Shown here: piece by piece, positions 1-12,203 of the stretch
How the letters are laid out: each line of letters opens with the position of its first letter
Numbering within the stretch: position 1 is the first letter of the stretch
Assembly: GCA_024752435.1 (NCBI GenBank)
Contig: CP103032.1
Location: forward strand, 620,001-684,000
Origin: Allantophomopsis cytisporea
Taxonomy: Eukaryota > Ascomycota > Leotiomycetes > Phacidiales > Phacidiaceae
Reading direction: 5' to 3'
DNA length: 64,000 nucleotides
Notes under the pieces: generated by a model
Told to the model about the DNA's origin: nothing
Database searches by the model: none
What the model saw: the letters and a program-made list of their open reading frames with translations, nothing else
Position numbers and translations under genes: made by a program

Positions 1-830
1 CCACTCCTTCATTCTCAAAGTTTCTTCATCAGCTTCCAAGAAAACATTCGCGTTCAATAAGCTGGTGCCACCAAGGCCTGTCACAGTCAGTATCGACCAT
101 GCAATCAGAATCTATGAAGACTTACCATTACCAACAAATGCATTCTGTCCCTGGCCGAGTATAAGGTGATAGAGACCGGTCGGATTACCACCCTCAACAG
201 CATGAGGACCAAAAGATCCCGGAGCAAAATCTCCCGAAACATGCAAGTCCTTCATGGAATCACGGAAGTCGCTTGGATATTCGCCAGCTATGAGAGTCAG
301 TAGTCTGTCTTCAGTCATCACAAATAATCAGACTTACGCCATTTTTCCTTTCCTCGCTCAAGCAAACAAACAGACTGTTCTCCTCTAGCCATGCGGGAGG
401 CAGCCACACCTCCACCGTACCCAGAACCAATAACGACCACATCATACTCCTCACGCATGAGCTCTACCGGTTTCGAGATACGGGGAAAATGTTGACGGTC
501 TGGATCATCGGTGTATGTCCTGACCTTGGCTTGGGACTTTGCTTGCGGCCCACCCGGCAATGAAGAGTGTGGGCGGAAGATCTGTGCCCTATGGTGAAAA
601 CGTTCTCCTTCAGGAGACAACTTAAAGGGGACGTCGACTGGGACATCCTTCGCTTCGGGTATAATGAATGGGTCCGTTTGAGGACCATTTTTTAGAATAC
701 CATTGGTATCGTGGGTGTGTTTGGAATCATATGTGCCATTGGTATAAGGTTTGGTCTTCGGCGGTTTCAAAATACTTTCAACATATCTCATCCCTGACAT
801 CTGTGCCTCGTCATCGACGAAAGGTGCCAT
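1..830 (-). CDS. GMC-type FAD oxidoreductase, cholesterol-oxidase-like (5' part, truncated by window start)
   Basis: This is the N-terminal part of a flavin-dependent oxidoreductase. Exons read 830-338, 287-126 and 77-1; introns of 50 bp (337-288) and 48 bp (125-78) have GT..AG ends. Splicing joins the ADP-binding motif VVVIGSGYGGG (residues about 131-141) to WPGEYP and then to a GNGLGGTSLLN stretch, which is the FAD-contacting segment of GMC and cholesterol oxidases. About 125 residues precede the Rossmann motif; they are hydrophilic and show no signal peptide, so the protein is probably intracellular. The start at 830 is the first ATG of the open frame. The family oxidises sterols or other alcohols with O2, but the substrate is not visible here. 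The catalytic C-terminal half lies outside the window. The family call is firm, the substrate only a guess. Confidence 0.85.
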
Positions 831-2117
831 TGTGATGTATGCTTATTGGGTGCTGAAAAATAGATGATGCACTTGGCAGGATAATCTGATGTTGTGATGC
901 ATACGCAGAGACAAGGATGTGTATATGCGTATATGAATTATCAAAATCAATAAAGATATAATGGATATCAAATGTCAGTAAAGGCACAGAAGGATCAAGA
1001 ATGCTGAGGGTAGTCGGGAAGATATATATAAGCAAAGATGAAATCCTCAAATCATACAAATGAAATGGGCAAGTGTGGAATATTAAAATAAACAGAGACT
1101 ACGAAAGATCAGATGATGATGAACGACGGACGAAAGAAAAAAAAGGTTTCGGTGTTACCAATTTGGATATGTTCTGACGTGAGGCACAGCTGAAAAAAAG
1201 GCAGAAGAAGAGACCATTAGAATAGAGAGGACGTGGACTCGACAAGGATTCTTTGTCAGACCGAAGCAGTCCCAAAGCAAACTCAATTGATGTTTACACT
1301 GATGGATTGGAGGTTATCGGGGGAGGGGGGCTACAGGGTAGGTAACATACAACACCACCACCGTACAGCGCTCATTTTACAGGCACTATAGGCACTACAT
1401 GCAAGAATGCATGCGGAAATTCGGCGTCGATTTCTGGCGCAGTCGTTCAATCGTTTTTTTTTTTCGGTTTTTTTTTTGATACTATATGATAGTCGATTGG
1501 TCGAAATGGGGGTTGATGGAAGGCTATGGCGGCGATTGTCTGCCGTTGTGGAAAGGATCCATGCTGTGAAGTCCCAATTAGCTAGGAATGGGACAAATTA
1601 TTGTAGGGACTCTCGATAGATCTCTTTTCCCGATTAATCATTTTCAGCCGCGCCTGGGCAAATGGCGTTTTGGCTGTTGAATAGTGGATCGAAGGCATAT
1701 AGTGTAGGTGGGGGCTGTTTTCGGTATGCGTGCGTGGTACTCCCACCGCCCTCCCTTCATATTAATCATCCATATTTTGATCGAGATAAAAGCATGGTGA
1801 GGTAAAGAAAAGCATCAGGATATTTACCAAGGAAATGCATCATTGCCTGTATGCATGAGGGCAGTAACCCATAACATTCCAGCTCCGTGTCTTCGATGAG
1901 ACCGTGGATGGTGTATAGCGGGGGCATCGAGGCAGCGTGCTGAGATGGAATTGGCGACATTGTGTATCTGCTTGGTTGAGTTTTACTCACATACCAAGGT
2001 AGTGGCTGCACAATATGTACGGCAGTACTTCCGTATGTATGTATGTACATCCATTCTGAGATATTGCAATGGCGAGTTAGGGTGAGGTTGCAGTCTTGGA
2101 TGTATGTACAGTACAAA

Positions 2118-2156
2118 CATCCATCCATCCATCCATCCATCCATCCAACCATCCAT
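2118..2156. repeat. (CATC)n microsatellite
   Basis: About eight tandem CATC units with one interruption near the right end. It lies in non-coding DNA and creates spurious frames rich in WMDG repeats on the minus strand. Confidence 0.9.
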
Positions 2157-2910
2157 AGAGACAGAATCTATACAGTCCGCATTGGTACATCTGTAAATAC
2201 TCAAATGGCGAGGTAGCAGTTAGGTACATGAGATGTAGTAATTGATGCACGTACGTACATACTCGCAACTACTTGTTCGTACCCAGAAATGAACGAATAC
2301 CAGAAGCATACCACAAGGGTACCTCGGCTCAGGCAAACTGTATATCACATCACAGAACAGTCATTTCATCGACAAGATCATGTATCGAATCTAGAATATG
2401 TCATGTCAATCCCACAGCGCAGTACAGACAAGGCGGGTCTGCAATCATACCTAAAGTACACTGCAAGCGATCACAGCCCCGGCCCTTGAGCACGTTCGGC
2501 GACCCCATTGAATGGTGACGAGGATCAGGGAAGGGAAGCATACCTTAGAGAGAGGCAGTGGGTGGGTATTTGACAGGGAAGTTGCGGCGAGGCTGATTGA
2601 TTAGCGGTTCAATATTGATACTGTAGTCGGGAATAATATGCATACAGATATGTTGATGGGTAGGTTAGGTAGGTTAGCAGGTAGACAGATAGGCACCTTG
2701 GGTAGACTACCATAGTACGACTTACTTTTCTTGTCGCTATCATGTTCATGATCTCCGTTGTGAAGAGAACAAGGTGCGTAAGTGTGAAGTTTATGATGAT
2801 GATGATGGATTATGATTGGTTTGGATAGATTAAAAACGGATTGAAGTGAGGTAAGCATATAATAGCTTAGCAAGGTGTTGAAAGTATGATTTGGAATAAG
2901 AATTGGATTT

Positions 2911-2952
2911 ATGGTTGATGGTTGATGGTTGATGGTTCATGGTTGATGGTTG
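2911..2952. repeat. Heptamer tandem repeat (ATGGTTG)6
   Basis: Six tandem 7-bp units; the fourth has C instead of G at its last position. Intergenic. Confidence 0.9.
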
Positions 2953-5900
2953 ATGAGTACTGTTATTCTACTGCGTACTGCATACTGCGTTCGATGCTTC
3001 AGGACATACGCCCTTTTAGAGTTGCCTCGGACTGTGACGGGCACGACGGGCGACGGGCACCAGGTATTTCGCTTACGCCTGGTGGTCGGCTTCTCCACAC
3101 TTTGGGAAATATTATTCGACACTTGAACGCAACAGAACTATGGTAAAGTCAGATGCATTCGACAAGATACATCACGAAAGAAGACAAGAAAGAAGAGAAA
3201 AGAAAATACCCAACATCGATACCAACATGAACATCAACACCCGTCCTTCCTTTTCCTTTTCCTTCTCCTCTTCCTAGTTGATGCCGTGTAATGTTGCTTG
3301 CATCATCGAGCATCATAGACGATATGGCATTTGTACGAGGATCATGCTGTTTTCACCGAAAGAAGATCAACGGTGAAATCAAAAGACCATCTCCTATGAG
3401 AGGAGCGCGCTGCGACGGCAACTGCAAGTACAACGTCAAATGCAACCTGCCGATTCCAACTCAATTCAACCTACATACCTCGGTCAATCAAAGAATGATG
3501 GATGAATGCGCTGCACTGCCTGAAGTGCGGCGGCACCGAACGATAGTGCACGCAGTAGACTGTCCGTCCAGACATACATAGCCCCTCGATCAATATGTCA
3601 TAGGTAGTCAGCGAGCAGCACAAAATACACTCATTGCATCAGACGCAATTAAATAAATCAATTTTTACAGACACGAGAAGTGATACGAGCGAAGCAGTTA
3701 TCGAGACGGACGAAAAACACGCGGTTTTTTTCCTCCATCTCCTGCCGTCGTACATCCATATTCCTTACATCCATGCATCGACAAACACAGTCAGTAGATT
3801 ACCATTCCGTCCAGCAGGCTATCAACAGAGCGAATAAGCCCAGTCCGCCCCCCGTCAAGTCGTTAGGCTGGTCCAGTCAACCATCATACAGTAAGAACTT
3901 ACTTCACCGGAGGGTTGCTAGAACAGCCAACCGCCCAACCTAACTCAGCCTCGACCGCTATGGACTACCTACGCTGCTGTTGCAGCCTTGACGGCCAGTC
4001 ACAACGACAATGCCCGGCAAGTTGAAGATGGACGCTGAGTACTCAGCGCGCGCCCTTCAGCACAGTCGCTCGCTCAATTTGTCAGTCAGTGAACGTCAGT
4101 GAACTGTCACTGTGTAACAAGAATCATCATCCACCAAAGCGCCCTTCCCGAAATACCCCCAACGTCTCCTCATCCTGCACGGGAATGGCGCGCATCTCGC
4201 ATATCATATCTCAGCGCTCAGCCTTTCAGCTCCCACGTGATAAGCACACGTCGTAGAATCAGGCTGCATCGCCCACGCGGGAGGTAGACAGTAACGTAGT
4301 AAGAGGTGGTCCGAACAAACTCAATCCATCCATCCATGCCCATTCCCATCCTCCTGACTCCTCGCACGTGAAGGCTCAACAAGAAACGTGCCCGGTTCAC
4401 GCAGCTCCAAATCCCACCCAAATCCCACCACCTCTCTTCTCCACATTCCATCTCCCACGAAACAGCCTCCGCCCCCGCATTTCAGTGGGCCTCTGAAAGT
4501 CCATTTAGCCCATCCGTACAAATAGACTCTGCGCCGTCATGCGGAGTCGGCAGGCTTCGGCAAGGGGTTGTGAAGGTGCCCGAGCTGGAGTTGAAGGACG
4601 TCATTCCTGCAAACAGAGAGCGTCAGCGAGCTTCGCTGTGCGGGATATGGCAGAAGTCTACTCGGTGACAGAGTTTCCGCCTCGAACGGACTAGCCAGTG
4701 AAGAGAATGATAGTGTTTTGTGGTTGCGTTCGACGGCGGGGTATGGTGAGTTTGTAGGGCTGGTTTTGAGTTCTATGCGTACGTAGGCGTGTTTGGTGTT
4801 TGGCGTGGTGCCGAGATTCTCTGGGATAGTTGGAGATTTATGGCTCTCTGACGAGATATTGTGGCTTTGTTCTGTGACGTCGAGAATCATTGAATGCGGA
4901 GCGCTTTGAGTGTGTTGTCAATGTCTGTGCTGCTGTGTTCTTTAACTTATGGGTTTCGTATCTTGTCAAGTCCATTAGTATATGTTCACTATCCTCACAG
5001 GTAGAGAGGAGAATTAATAGCAAGGATTGTATAGTTCTTATAAAAGCACTACTTGCATACCCTTCTTTCGATCAGTAAATGTTTTCGATAGTTTACGTCG
5101 TCGTTAGTTGTAATAATGTACACATGTTCTGTCGCCTTCTTGTCAATGGCTAGCAATTTATATCAAGGAAAAAGAAAAGACTGAGAACAAGGACGCAGTT
5201 AGTCAGAAAGTCTTATGCGTAAAGCTAATAGATGTATCGTGATTTTTTACAAACTACCATTGATTTATAGTAACTATGATCCTCAAAAATAGCTTATATT
5301 ATGAGAGATAAACACACAACCCTTCTCACATCATCTAACTTCTACTACAAATACTCCTTTTCTCCTCCCTTCTGACTTCGCAACAGCACTTCCAAAGACT
5401 GCAACATCGAAATTGGAGGGAGGGTATGTGACACCATGGAGAGTCTTTGGACTTATGTGGGTTATGAGTGGCGGGAACAGATCCCCGAGGTCGCAAGTTG
5501 AGCTATTGCACTTGAGTTTCATTTCTGCACAGGTACACCTGAAGTCAAATCACCGTCGAGCTCAACGTATATAGACTGTACTAGTCAGCCTTATCTGTCT
5601 AGCTCCAAGAGCGCAATCAGACTCGGACAGGGTACAAATCTATACTCGACAGCTGTTCCGGGGAGTCGTAGTATACGTAACTCTTAATATCGTGGTCAGT
5701 CCATACCGTTCCCACCGCATTAACACAAAGACGTGGCGCTCGAATTCTCCGCGCTTTAGAAAACCAAGCACGTACACTCTCAACATGATCTTCTGGTCCG
5801 CATTTCCCAGACTCACAACCTTTCGAGCAAAAGTAAAGAGTTCTAGCAGAAATTGAGGCTTATGAGTCTCATGACTCCAAAGGGCTCAGCTCGCTTCGTT

Positions 5901-6844
5901 ACAGATTAGGCTATATAAAAAGCCATACCGGATGAGAATTCGAATCCGCCACAAGACTGAAAGGTATATCTATTCCAGGCCAGAGTATTATTTAAAATGA
6001 GCGATGACACTTCCTCAACTTCAACGTAACCTCATAACGAAAGTAGAAGAAGCACGCGGCGTGACAATCAACTTGGCAGACGATGCTTTCTTGTAAGAGG
6101 TGACGTAATCAGAGACTCACTGCTCTTCGGCGCATAAGTAGCTACATCTCCTAGGCAGAATCTATATAACAGGAGGAATTGCCCTCCTAATTATGTCGCC
6201 TATCCTTCTTGGATATCACGGACAATATAGGTCCAAGACTCGACTTCTGATTATCACCACAGCTACAATGAAATCAGGTGCCTTGGGTATCGGCACGTTA
6301 TTAAGCATATCATTGAGAGACAGTCGTGTAGAGCATTACTATCAACATACAGAGAAATGATTATGAGGTAGAATCTTTCTATTCGTATGCTGTTAAGCAG
6401 ACTGTACCTCGCATGGTGCAGTACCAAGAATCTAGTCTGTTAGATAGTCGTATTGTATTATCCAATATCGGCATAAGATTCAACAAAAACCCCCTACAAT
6501 CCACACCCTTTGAATTCCACACCAAAACATGGCAAATATATACATCATAATTCATCTCAGTCAATCTAAATCTATAATGGTATCCGCTTAATCGACGCGA
6601 CGCAACGCAATGCAAAGCAGAGCAAGGCAAAGCAACTCCCCATCCCAAGAATGCATATACAAAATGCCCATCCCAAAAAGGGCTACATGCAAGAAAGGAA
6701 GAGATTCCTTCCAATCAGAATCACATCCCAGAATTCATATATACAAAATTCCTCCTTTGGCATCATTCATATCTATTCATTCGCCTTTTCCAGTCACTCC
6801 TTCATTCACCTTTTCCACCTGCATATTCACATGACACCCAAAAC

Positions 6845-9655
6845 TCACCCGCCATTCTCCCCATTCTCCTCCTTCTCCCTCTTCCCAAGCCCAATCCCCC
6901 TCTCCCTCCCAAGCCTCAAAGCAGCAATACACTTCCCAACAGCCGCCAAGTCCCCAAGCAGGGTAACATGACCACGCTCACTCGAGACCCTTCCACCACC
7001 AACAACCCGATAACCACGCGGCACCATAGCCATCTTCGCAAGGACGACACCATCGCCTGATGCAAAGCCCAAATTCTCATAGACGTCCGCGCACGGGATA
7101 CTATCCTCGCCATCGACCTTAGCGGAGTAGACAGTGGGGATGTTCTTTCCGTAGAGGACGGCGATAGGCGGGTATCGATTGTTCGCCTCGTGCTCGGCGT
7201 TGTGGTGCGTTTCCTGCTTGAAGCGCTTGATCTGCGGGAGGACGCGCGAGAGGTACTCGATGCAGGCTTCGCGGGGGAGGGTCACGGCCGTGGAGACGGA
7301 CGAGTTGGTTGATTGGCCTGATTGAACTGGGTTGGAGAGGTTGCCCATTTGTGGAGCGATGGTGCGATCTTTGCCGTGGTCCATTTCACGTAGCTTATTG
7401 GCTGCTGCTGTGGTGTAGGTGGCGGGGTCGTGCGAGGAGGAATGGGTTGCAGGCTCCTTTGTGGGTTCTGATGATTCGGAGTCGTTGGTGGTGGACTTCT
7501 TGCCGAGTAGGGGAAGCGAGGGGAGACTGCCTGAGAAGTTGATGAGGGAGGTGAGACTGTTGGGAGGGTTTTTAGGGGGAAGTGGAGGGTCGGTGCAAGG
7601 CGACCAGCGGTATTTGATCCAGTCGTCGACGTTGAAGAAATCCACAGGATATTCTTCTTTGGGGTTTTTGATGTTAATGAAGCAGTAGCCGTTTGTCGGG
7701 AGGAGGAGGAAGGATGTTCGAAGCGTGAAGTTTACTTGGGCTGTTAACACACGTTGGCTGAAAAGGACTGCATCTCCGTTTCGGAGGGGTCCAAGGATAT
7801 TGACGCATGCTTGTGGTACGCCTGCGTATACTACTCCTGAGAAGAGCTCTGGGTGTTGGTTGACAGCATGTCTTGTGATGAGACCACCAAGACTGTGCGC
7901 CAACACCATTGCACCACCACCTCCCTTTTGATTCGAAGGCAAATCCTTCAAATACGCAACAAGTCTCCTGCTTAGTAGATGAGGACTCAGCCTCCAATCA
8001 TATCCAAAATCCCATACTCTCAACGTGCCGTTCTTGGCATTTTCGCTTTCACGTAGTCGCTTGAAGAGTCTCCTTGAAATGTCCACCGGCCCAATGTTCT
8101 TCAGCATGCCATCTGGATAGATCGTCTCTTCCATTCTCTCTTCGTCCTCATCCGTTAGTCCCACTTCCAAATTTACCCTCCGAATATTCACCCCCACTTT
8201 CTGCGTGACCCAGACCCGACGTTTCGTTTTCGTATCGCGAAGTATAGAGCCACGATATCCGCCTAAAATGACGACATCGCCCGTGAGGCCCTCGATAGCC
8301 TGCTCGAGGATATTCGCAGCGCTCTCGGTAGGGTGCGGTGGATCGGCGCTCACTTCGGGCCTGGCGACCGCAGCACTTGCCAACCCCGGGGCAAGCGCAG
8401 GGAAGGTAGCTGGGTGTGGAGTTTTCTTCTTTTGGCCGACAGGCAAGATATCTTTAGATGTGGCGTTAGTTCCGTGATTGTGTAACGCAGCCGGATTGAA
8501 ATGAGCAAAGCTAATTTGGGTGTGGCGACGCAAAAACACGGGTAGTTGGGGCATACTTGGCATAGAGACTTGCGGCAATCTGAAGGATGATCTATCTTGT
8601 ATTGAATCTCTGATGGCTTTTGCCCGAGAATTGACTTGTACACGATGGCTTTCGAATCGGCTGTCGTCACCTAGTGATGATGCACGAGACATGGAATGGT
8701 ATAGGAGAGACTCGTGAGATGATGCGCGATATAAAGGAGGTTTGGATACAACCGCTGTACTGTGGACTAATGTATCTGTAGAATTAGGCTGTGTGAAAGG
8801 AGGTGTAGACTCCTTGGGAGTAGCATGACCGGTTGACGAAGCATGCTTACGACGTGCTGGACTGGGCGAGTCTTTTGATCTTGAATTGGCTCTTTCTCTG
8901 TTCAATGTACTGCTACCAACTTTTTTTTGTCCACCGAAGAACGAAGGGGATGGCAAGCTGGGTATCAGACTGGACGCTTTTGGTAAGGAAGACAACGAAG
9001 GCAAATTCTTCGGTAACAACTTTTTCAAGTTTTCAGCACTTCCTGACAAAGACCGCCTACGGTTGGTCAAAGAAAGGGCATCTTTCAGAGCACTTCGCAA
9101 TTCGTCCGATCTCTCCACCGACGCCTTCGGACCCGGCGAAGGATGCCTCTGGGCCTCATGAATTCCACTGCTGGGTTTGCGATGCTCGTCAGACTGTGTA
9201 GCCAAAGTCTGGGTTCCCGTCTCCTGTGCTTCTTGTAACTTCGGCGTCTCGGAACCCTCATCACTATCCTCTGTCACGAAATAATCCCCATTCGTCAATC
9301 TCTCCATGGCCGCCGCCCTCTCCGCCGCCGGTGTCCGTGCCGACTGGATCTTCGAGGCAGCCCTACTCATGGACACCTGGAATATAGACTCGGCATCTGC
9401 GCCGCCGAGTTGTTTGAGACGAATGGTCTCGGTCCCAGAAATATCAGCGCCGTCCGAATCATCTTCCTCGGTTGGTTCGTTCGGAGAATGTATCAAAGGC
9501 GGAGATGGAGGGTCAGTGGAGGAGGAATTGGTCATAATAGTAGTGGTGGTGGTATTCGTGGTCGTCGCATTCGCATGGTGGGCATGATGTAGGGGAACAG
9601 ATCCCTCGGGTCTGATGCTGAACTCGGTGGGCTCCATCTTCGCACTCTCACTCAT
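6845..9655 (-). CDS. Large LCAT-like alpha/beta hydrolase (predicted lipase/acyltransferase)
   Basis: An intronless 936-residue protein if translation starts at MSESAKMEP (9655). An in-frame ATG 16 codons upstream (9703) precedes a hydrophobic stretch and fits less well. Residues 1 to about 450 are Ser/Thr/Pro-rich, low in complexity and probably disordered. From about residue 458 (DVVILGGYRGS) the protein is a folded hydrolase resembling the lecithin:cholesterol acyltransferase superfamily. The nucleophile elbow AHSLGG (Ser near 588) is followed late in the protein by SGDGVV (Asp near 868) and RGHVTLLGD (His near 895), giving a plausible Ser-Asp-His triad. A linker of about 100 residues, rich in Ser and Lys, splits the catalytic domain after a WSPC motif. 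The protein has no signal peptide or membrane segment, so it is likely cytosolic or lipid-associated. A lipid ester is the expected substrate; the actual one is unknown. Confidence 0.85.
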   Translation of the reverse strand: MSESAKMEPTEFSIRPEGSVPLHHAHHANATTTNTTTTTIMTNSSSTDPPSPPLIHSPNEPTEEDDSDGADISGTETIRLKQLGGADAESIFQVSMSRAASKIQSARTPAAERAAAMERLTNGDYFVTEDSDEGSETPKLQEAQETGTQTLATQSDEHRKPSSGIHEAQRHPSPGPKASVERSDELRSALKDALSLTNRRRSLSGSAENLKKLLPKNLPSLSSLPKASSLIPSLPSPSFFGGQKKVGSSTLNRERANSRSKDSPSPARRKHASSTGHATPKESTPPFTQPNSTDTLVHSTAVVSKPPLYRASSHESLLYHSMSRASSLGDDSRFESHRVQVNSRAKAIRDSIQDRSSFRLPQVSMPSMPQLPVFLRRHTQISFAHFNPAALHNHGTNATSKDILPVGQKKKTPHPATFPALAPGLASAAVARPEVSADPPHPTESAANILEQAIEGLTGDVVILGGYRGSILRDTKTKRRVWVTQKVGVNIRRVNLEVGLTDEDEERMEETIYPDGMLKNIGPVDISRRLFKRLRESENAKNGTLRVWDFGYDWRLSPHLLSRRLVAYLKDLPSNQKGGGGAMVLAHSLGGLITRHAVNQHPELFSGVVYAGVPQACVNILGPLRNGDAVLFSQRVLTAQVNFTLRTSFLLLPTNGYCFINIKNPKEEYPVDFFNVDDWIKYRWSPCTDPPLPPKNPPNSLTSLINFSGSLPSLPLLGKKSTTNDSESSEPTKEPATHSSSHDPATYTTAAANKLREMDHGKDRTIAPQMGNLSNPVQSGQSTNSSVSTAVTLPREACIEYLSRVLPQIKRFKQETHHNAEHEANNRYPPIAVLYGKNIPTVYSAKVDGEDSIPCADVYENLGFASGDGVVLAKMAMVPRGYRVVGGGRVSSERGHVTLLGDLAAVGKCIAALRLGRERGIGLGKREKEENGENGG

Positions 9656-9972
9656 CTCCCCAAGAAAAAGCCAAAAAAAATGTAGTGAATAGCCGCCAAA
9701 CAATTCTTGGAAGATTGAGAAGAATAAAAGCCCAGGAGGGGTCGAGTAAATATTTACTACAAGAATAATTGTTGCCGGCTACGACGGGAATCCTAAATCC
9801 TTAGTGGGACTTCCCTGTCAAAAACGAAGAGGTTTTGAAGAACAGCCAGCGCACTCACATCTCTTTAATTTGGGACCCCATTGTGAGAATGGATGCCGGT
9901 GAGGCTCATGATGGGCGGGCTGTGCATTTCAGAGGAAGGATAAAGAAAGCACTGACTGGGTGTTTTTTTATT

Positions 9973-9993
9973 TATATATATATATATATATAT
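9973..9993. repeat. (TA)10 microsatellite
   Basis: Ten TA units about 320 bp upstream of the hydrolase start codon, flanked by T-rich sequence. Confidence 0.9.
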
Positions 9994-10191
9994 TTTGGAG
10001 AGGTTAGGTGAGATTTTGGGTTAGGATTCTTTGACATACTGTAGGTAGTATGTAGGTGGATTGGAGAGGAATAGTTGTGGAGAATAATAGGGTGGATGAT
10101 GCTGAGCTACCGAACCTACTGTGTGGTAGTAGAGTATGAAGGTTCATTATTCATTCAGATTGGTGGTAAGTGCTTGTTTGGTGGAAGCTTT

Positions 10192-10203
10192 GGGGGGGGG
10201 GGG
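10192..10203. repeat. G12 homopolymer
   Basis: Twelve consecutive G on the plus strand. This is unusual in otherwise AT-leaning spacer and is also a frequent site of sequencing error. Confidence 0.85.
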
Positions 10204-10542
10204 TCGGAGTTCCAGGGCGGAGTTTAGCAGTTGCTGACGTCAATTTGACAGTCACAGTCACACTACAGTACCGTACAGCGTATGTACATCAGTACTATTA
10301 CTCACTCACTCACTACACTACGACCGTAGAAGAATGGCGCAGGAACACGCAAGCATTCACTACTTTCGGCGTAGACTCTTGGCTTGGTCGGATGTACATC
10401 TCCATACAATCTCGTGTGTAGAGGTACATATCGCACTCACCTCGGTCTATGTGGCGTTGTCCCATAGAAATGGTTCCGCAGACATGCTGGTGCTGTTCGT
10501 GTCCTTGGAACCCGCTGGCAGGCATCAACCTGGAAGATCACC

Positions 10543-10543
<1 letters not shown>

Positions 10544-10575
<32 letters not shown>

Positions 10576-10599
10576 AAACATCAAACATCAAACATCAGA
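10544..10599. repeat. Heptamer tandem repeat (CATCRAA)8
   Basis: Four CATCGAA units, then three CATCAAA, then one CATCAGA. The ordered shift from G to A across the array suggests spread of a variant by slippage or unit duplication. Confidence 0.9.
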
Positions 10600-12144
10600 C
10601 AGACATCGCATCAAATACCAACGACTTCTCCTTTCCACATCTCAAATAGATGCACATGGTCAACCGCATCAATTCCATCAAATCACCACATCAAACAAAG
10701 AAACCCAATCCGTCCACCATCCAACCCATCCAGTATTCCTCCGGCCCCACAGCTGACGATTCTCACGTCCCATCGCCCCTCCCAGCAGCACACACACACA
10801 GTCCAACTTCAAAATCAGGGTATGCAGGGGATGAGAGAGTCGGCAGAACGGCTGTGTTGGGTCCATTCCACCATCAAGAGCGCTCGGGACTCCCAGCAAC
10901 GACAGCCGAGGACAATTCAACGGCGAGACATAACTCAGCGAAGCGGATGGACGTCGATACCGGTGTAGAAATATGCAGAGAGACTCGGATAATCGGATAG
11001 CTTGTTTTACCAATTCTGTAGATAAGGTGCGGTCAGGTGCGTGAGGTGGATTTTTCCCTTCACAACTGCCTACCTACGTACTCTAAGGTGCTCGCGGGGG
11101 TATCAGCAGGAGAAGGTCGACGGATTGAAATTGTACTACGTAAGTAAGTAGTTGCACGTACAGATACGTATTATTTGATACGACGTACCCGATACGGCGT
11201 ATTTGTTCGCGATTTCATCTGAGACTTGGTAGAAACCACGGCCATGCACCAGCAATGCACTAGGTATGGAACATCTCAGTTGCAACGGAGATCAGATGGA
11301 TAGGCAGTTAGTGTTCCGCAGCCTCGGCATGATATGAACAAGCATTTCGACACTTCCTACACTTGGCAGCGTAAACGAAAATCATCGGGCAGATAGATAC
11401 ATCAGGACACCGATACGACAGTGCAAGCGACCGATTGCACAGCAAAGGAGTCTAGTCGAGTCAGTCCCGAGTCACTGAAACACACCACACCACCGCACAC
11501 AACCATAATCATAACCACAGTAATCACAATCACAATCACAACCACAACCATAATCACTCACAGTCACATGCTCTCAACCATACCGAGTAAGGTACCTATC
11601 AAGCCATCAAAGTACATACCCTACAGTTCAATACCTAAACACCACTTGAGTGAATCTGTACAAGTTTCTCTCTGCAAACCTCCGTCACTAGACCTTCACT
11701 ATTGGCATTGTCTATTTATACTTTCCTCCCACAGCCACGCCACAATTCCCTCTTTAGGAAATAGTGGTTCACATAAGCACCAAGCCTCATCTCTGCTGCA
11801 CCACTTGCTTTTCGAGTTACACCGCAACATTGGTATCGACATCAACATCCAACGTCAAATCCAACTCCGAATCCGAATCCCCTTCCGATCTCACCCTTCA
11901 CCCAAAGAATCACTCCTGAAACAAGACAAAGAAAAAGCAAAATGAAATAAATACCAGAGCATGTAAATCCCTCTCCAGCTAGTGAATCGACTTGAAGGGT
12001 ATCATACATAAGGTTCATCTGGCGTATCGAAACCTCAAGGAGATTTCGCAGATGGGCCATTCTGACGGGTATCATTCAAAACAAAAAAAAGCAAGACCAA
12101 CATGGAATCCCCACGAACTCCCCATTATCATCTCCTCTGAATTC

Positions 12145-12203
12145 CTCTACCCTCTGCCCTCTGCCCTCTACCCTCTGCCCTCTACCCTCTGCCCTCTACC
12201 CTC
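12145..12203. repeat. Heptamer tandem repeat (CTCTRCC)8 at a stop codon
   Basis: Eight 7-bp units alternating CTCTACC and CTCTGCC. The array runs directly into the TGA stop codon of the PHD-finger gene (12204-12202, minus strand), so it is the first sequence of that gene's 3' UTR, where it reads as GGGTAGA/GGGCAGA units. Confidence 0.9.

Larger units (their letters stand above)
831..6844. other. 6-kb gene-free spacer
   Basis: No reading frame here has family resemblance or a convincing spliced structure. It holds simple repeats (listed separately), two T-runs of 11 and 10 near 1454-1478, and TATA-like words such as the one near 5914. The left end must contain the promoter of the oxidoreductase starting at 830. 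The stretch next to 6844 is the 3' flank of the hydrolase gene. A non-coding RNA or a small orphan gene could be hidden here. Confidence 0.5.
9656..12201. other. Spacer upstream of the LCAT-like gene
   Basis: It contains the presumed promoter and 5' leader of the hydrolase gene (right of 9655) and the 3' flank of the PHD gene. Several simple repeats are listed separately. A 174-codon open frame at 11421-11945 is Thr/Ile/His-rich because of CA-rich sequence and is not credible as a gene. Confidence 0.55.

Noticed and set aside
1766..2268. Overlapping minus-strand frames with WMDG repeats
   Set aside because: They are translations of the (CATC)n microsatellite; three frames give equivalent low-complexity products.
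4537..4890. 117-codon minus-strand open frame
   Set aside because: No start context, splice partner or recognisable motif; Ser/Pro/Thr composition follows local base bias.
5331..5522. 63-codon minus-strand frame beginning MKLKCNSSTCDLGD
   Set aside because: Protein-like composition but isolated, short and unrecognised; no neighbouring exon fits.
5930..5960. TTCGAATCC word resembling a tRNA T-loop
   Set aside because: No acceptor stem, D-arm or anticodon arm can be formed around it.
11421..11945. 174-codon plus-strand open frame
   Set aside because: Dominated by Thr/Ile/His runs from ATCACA-type sequence; no domain, no conserved feature.
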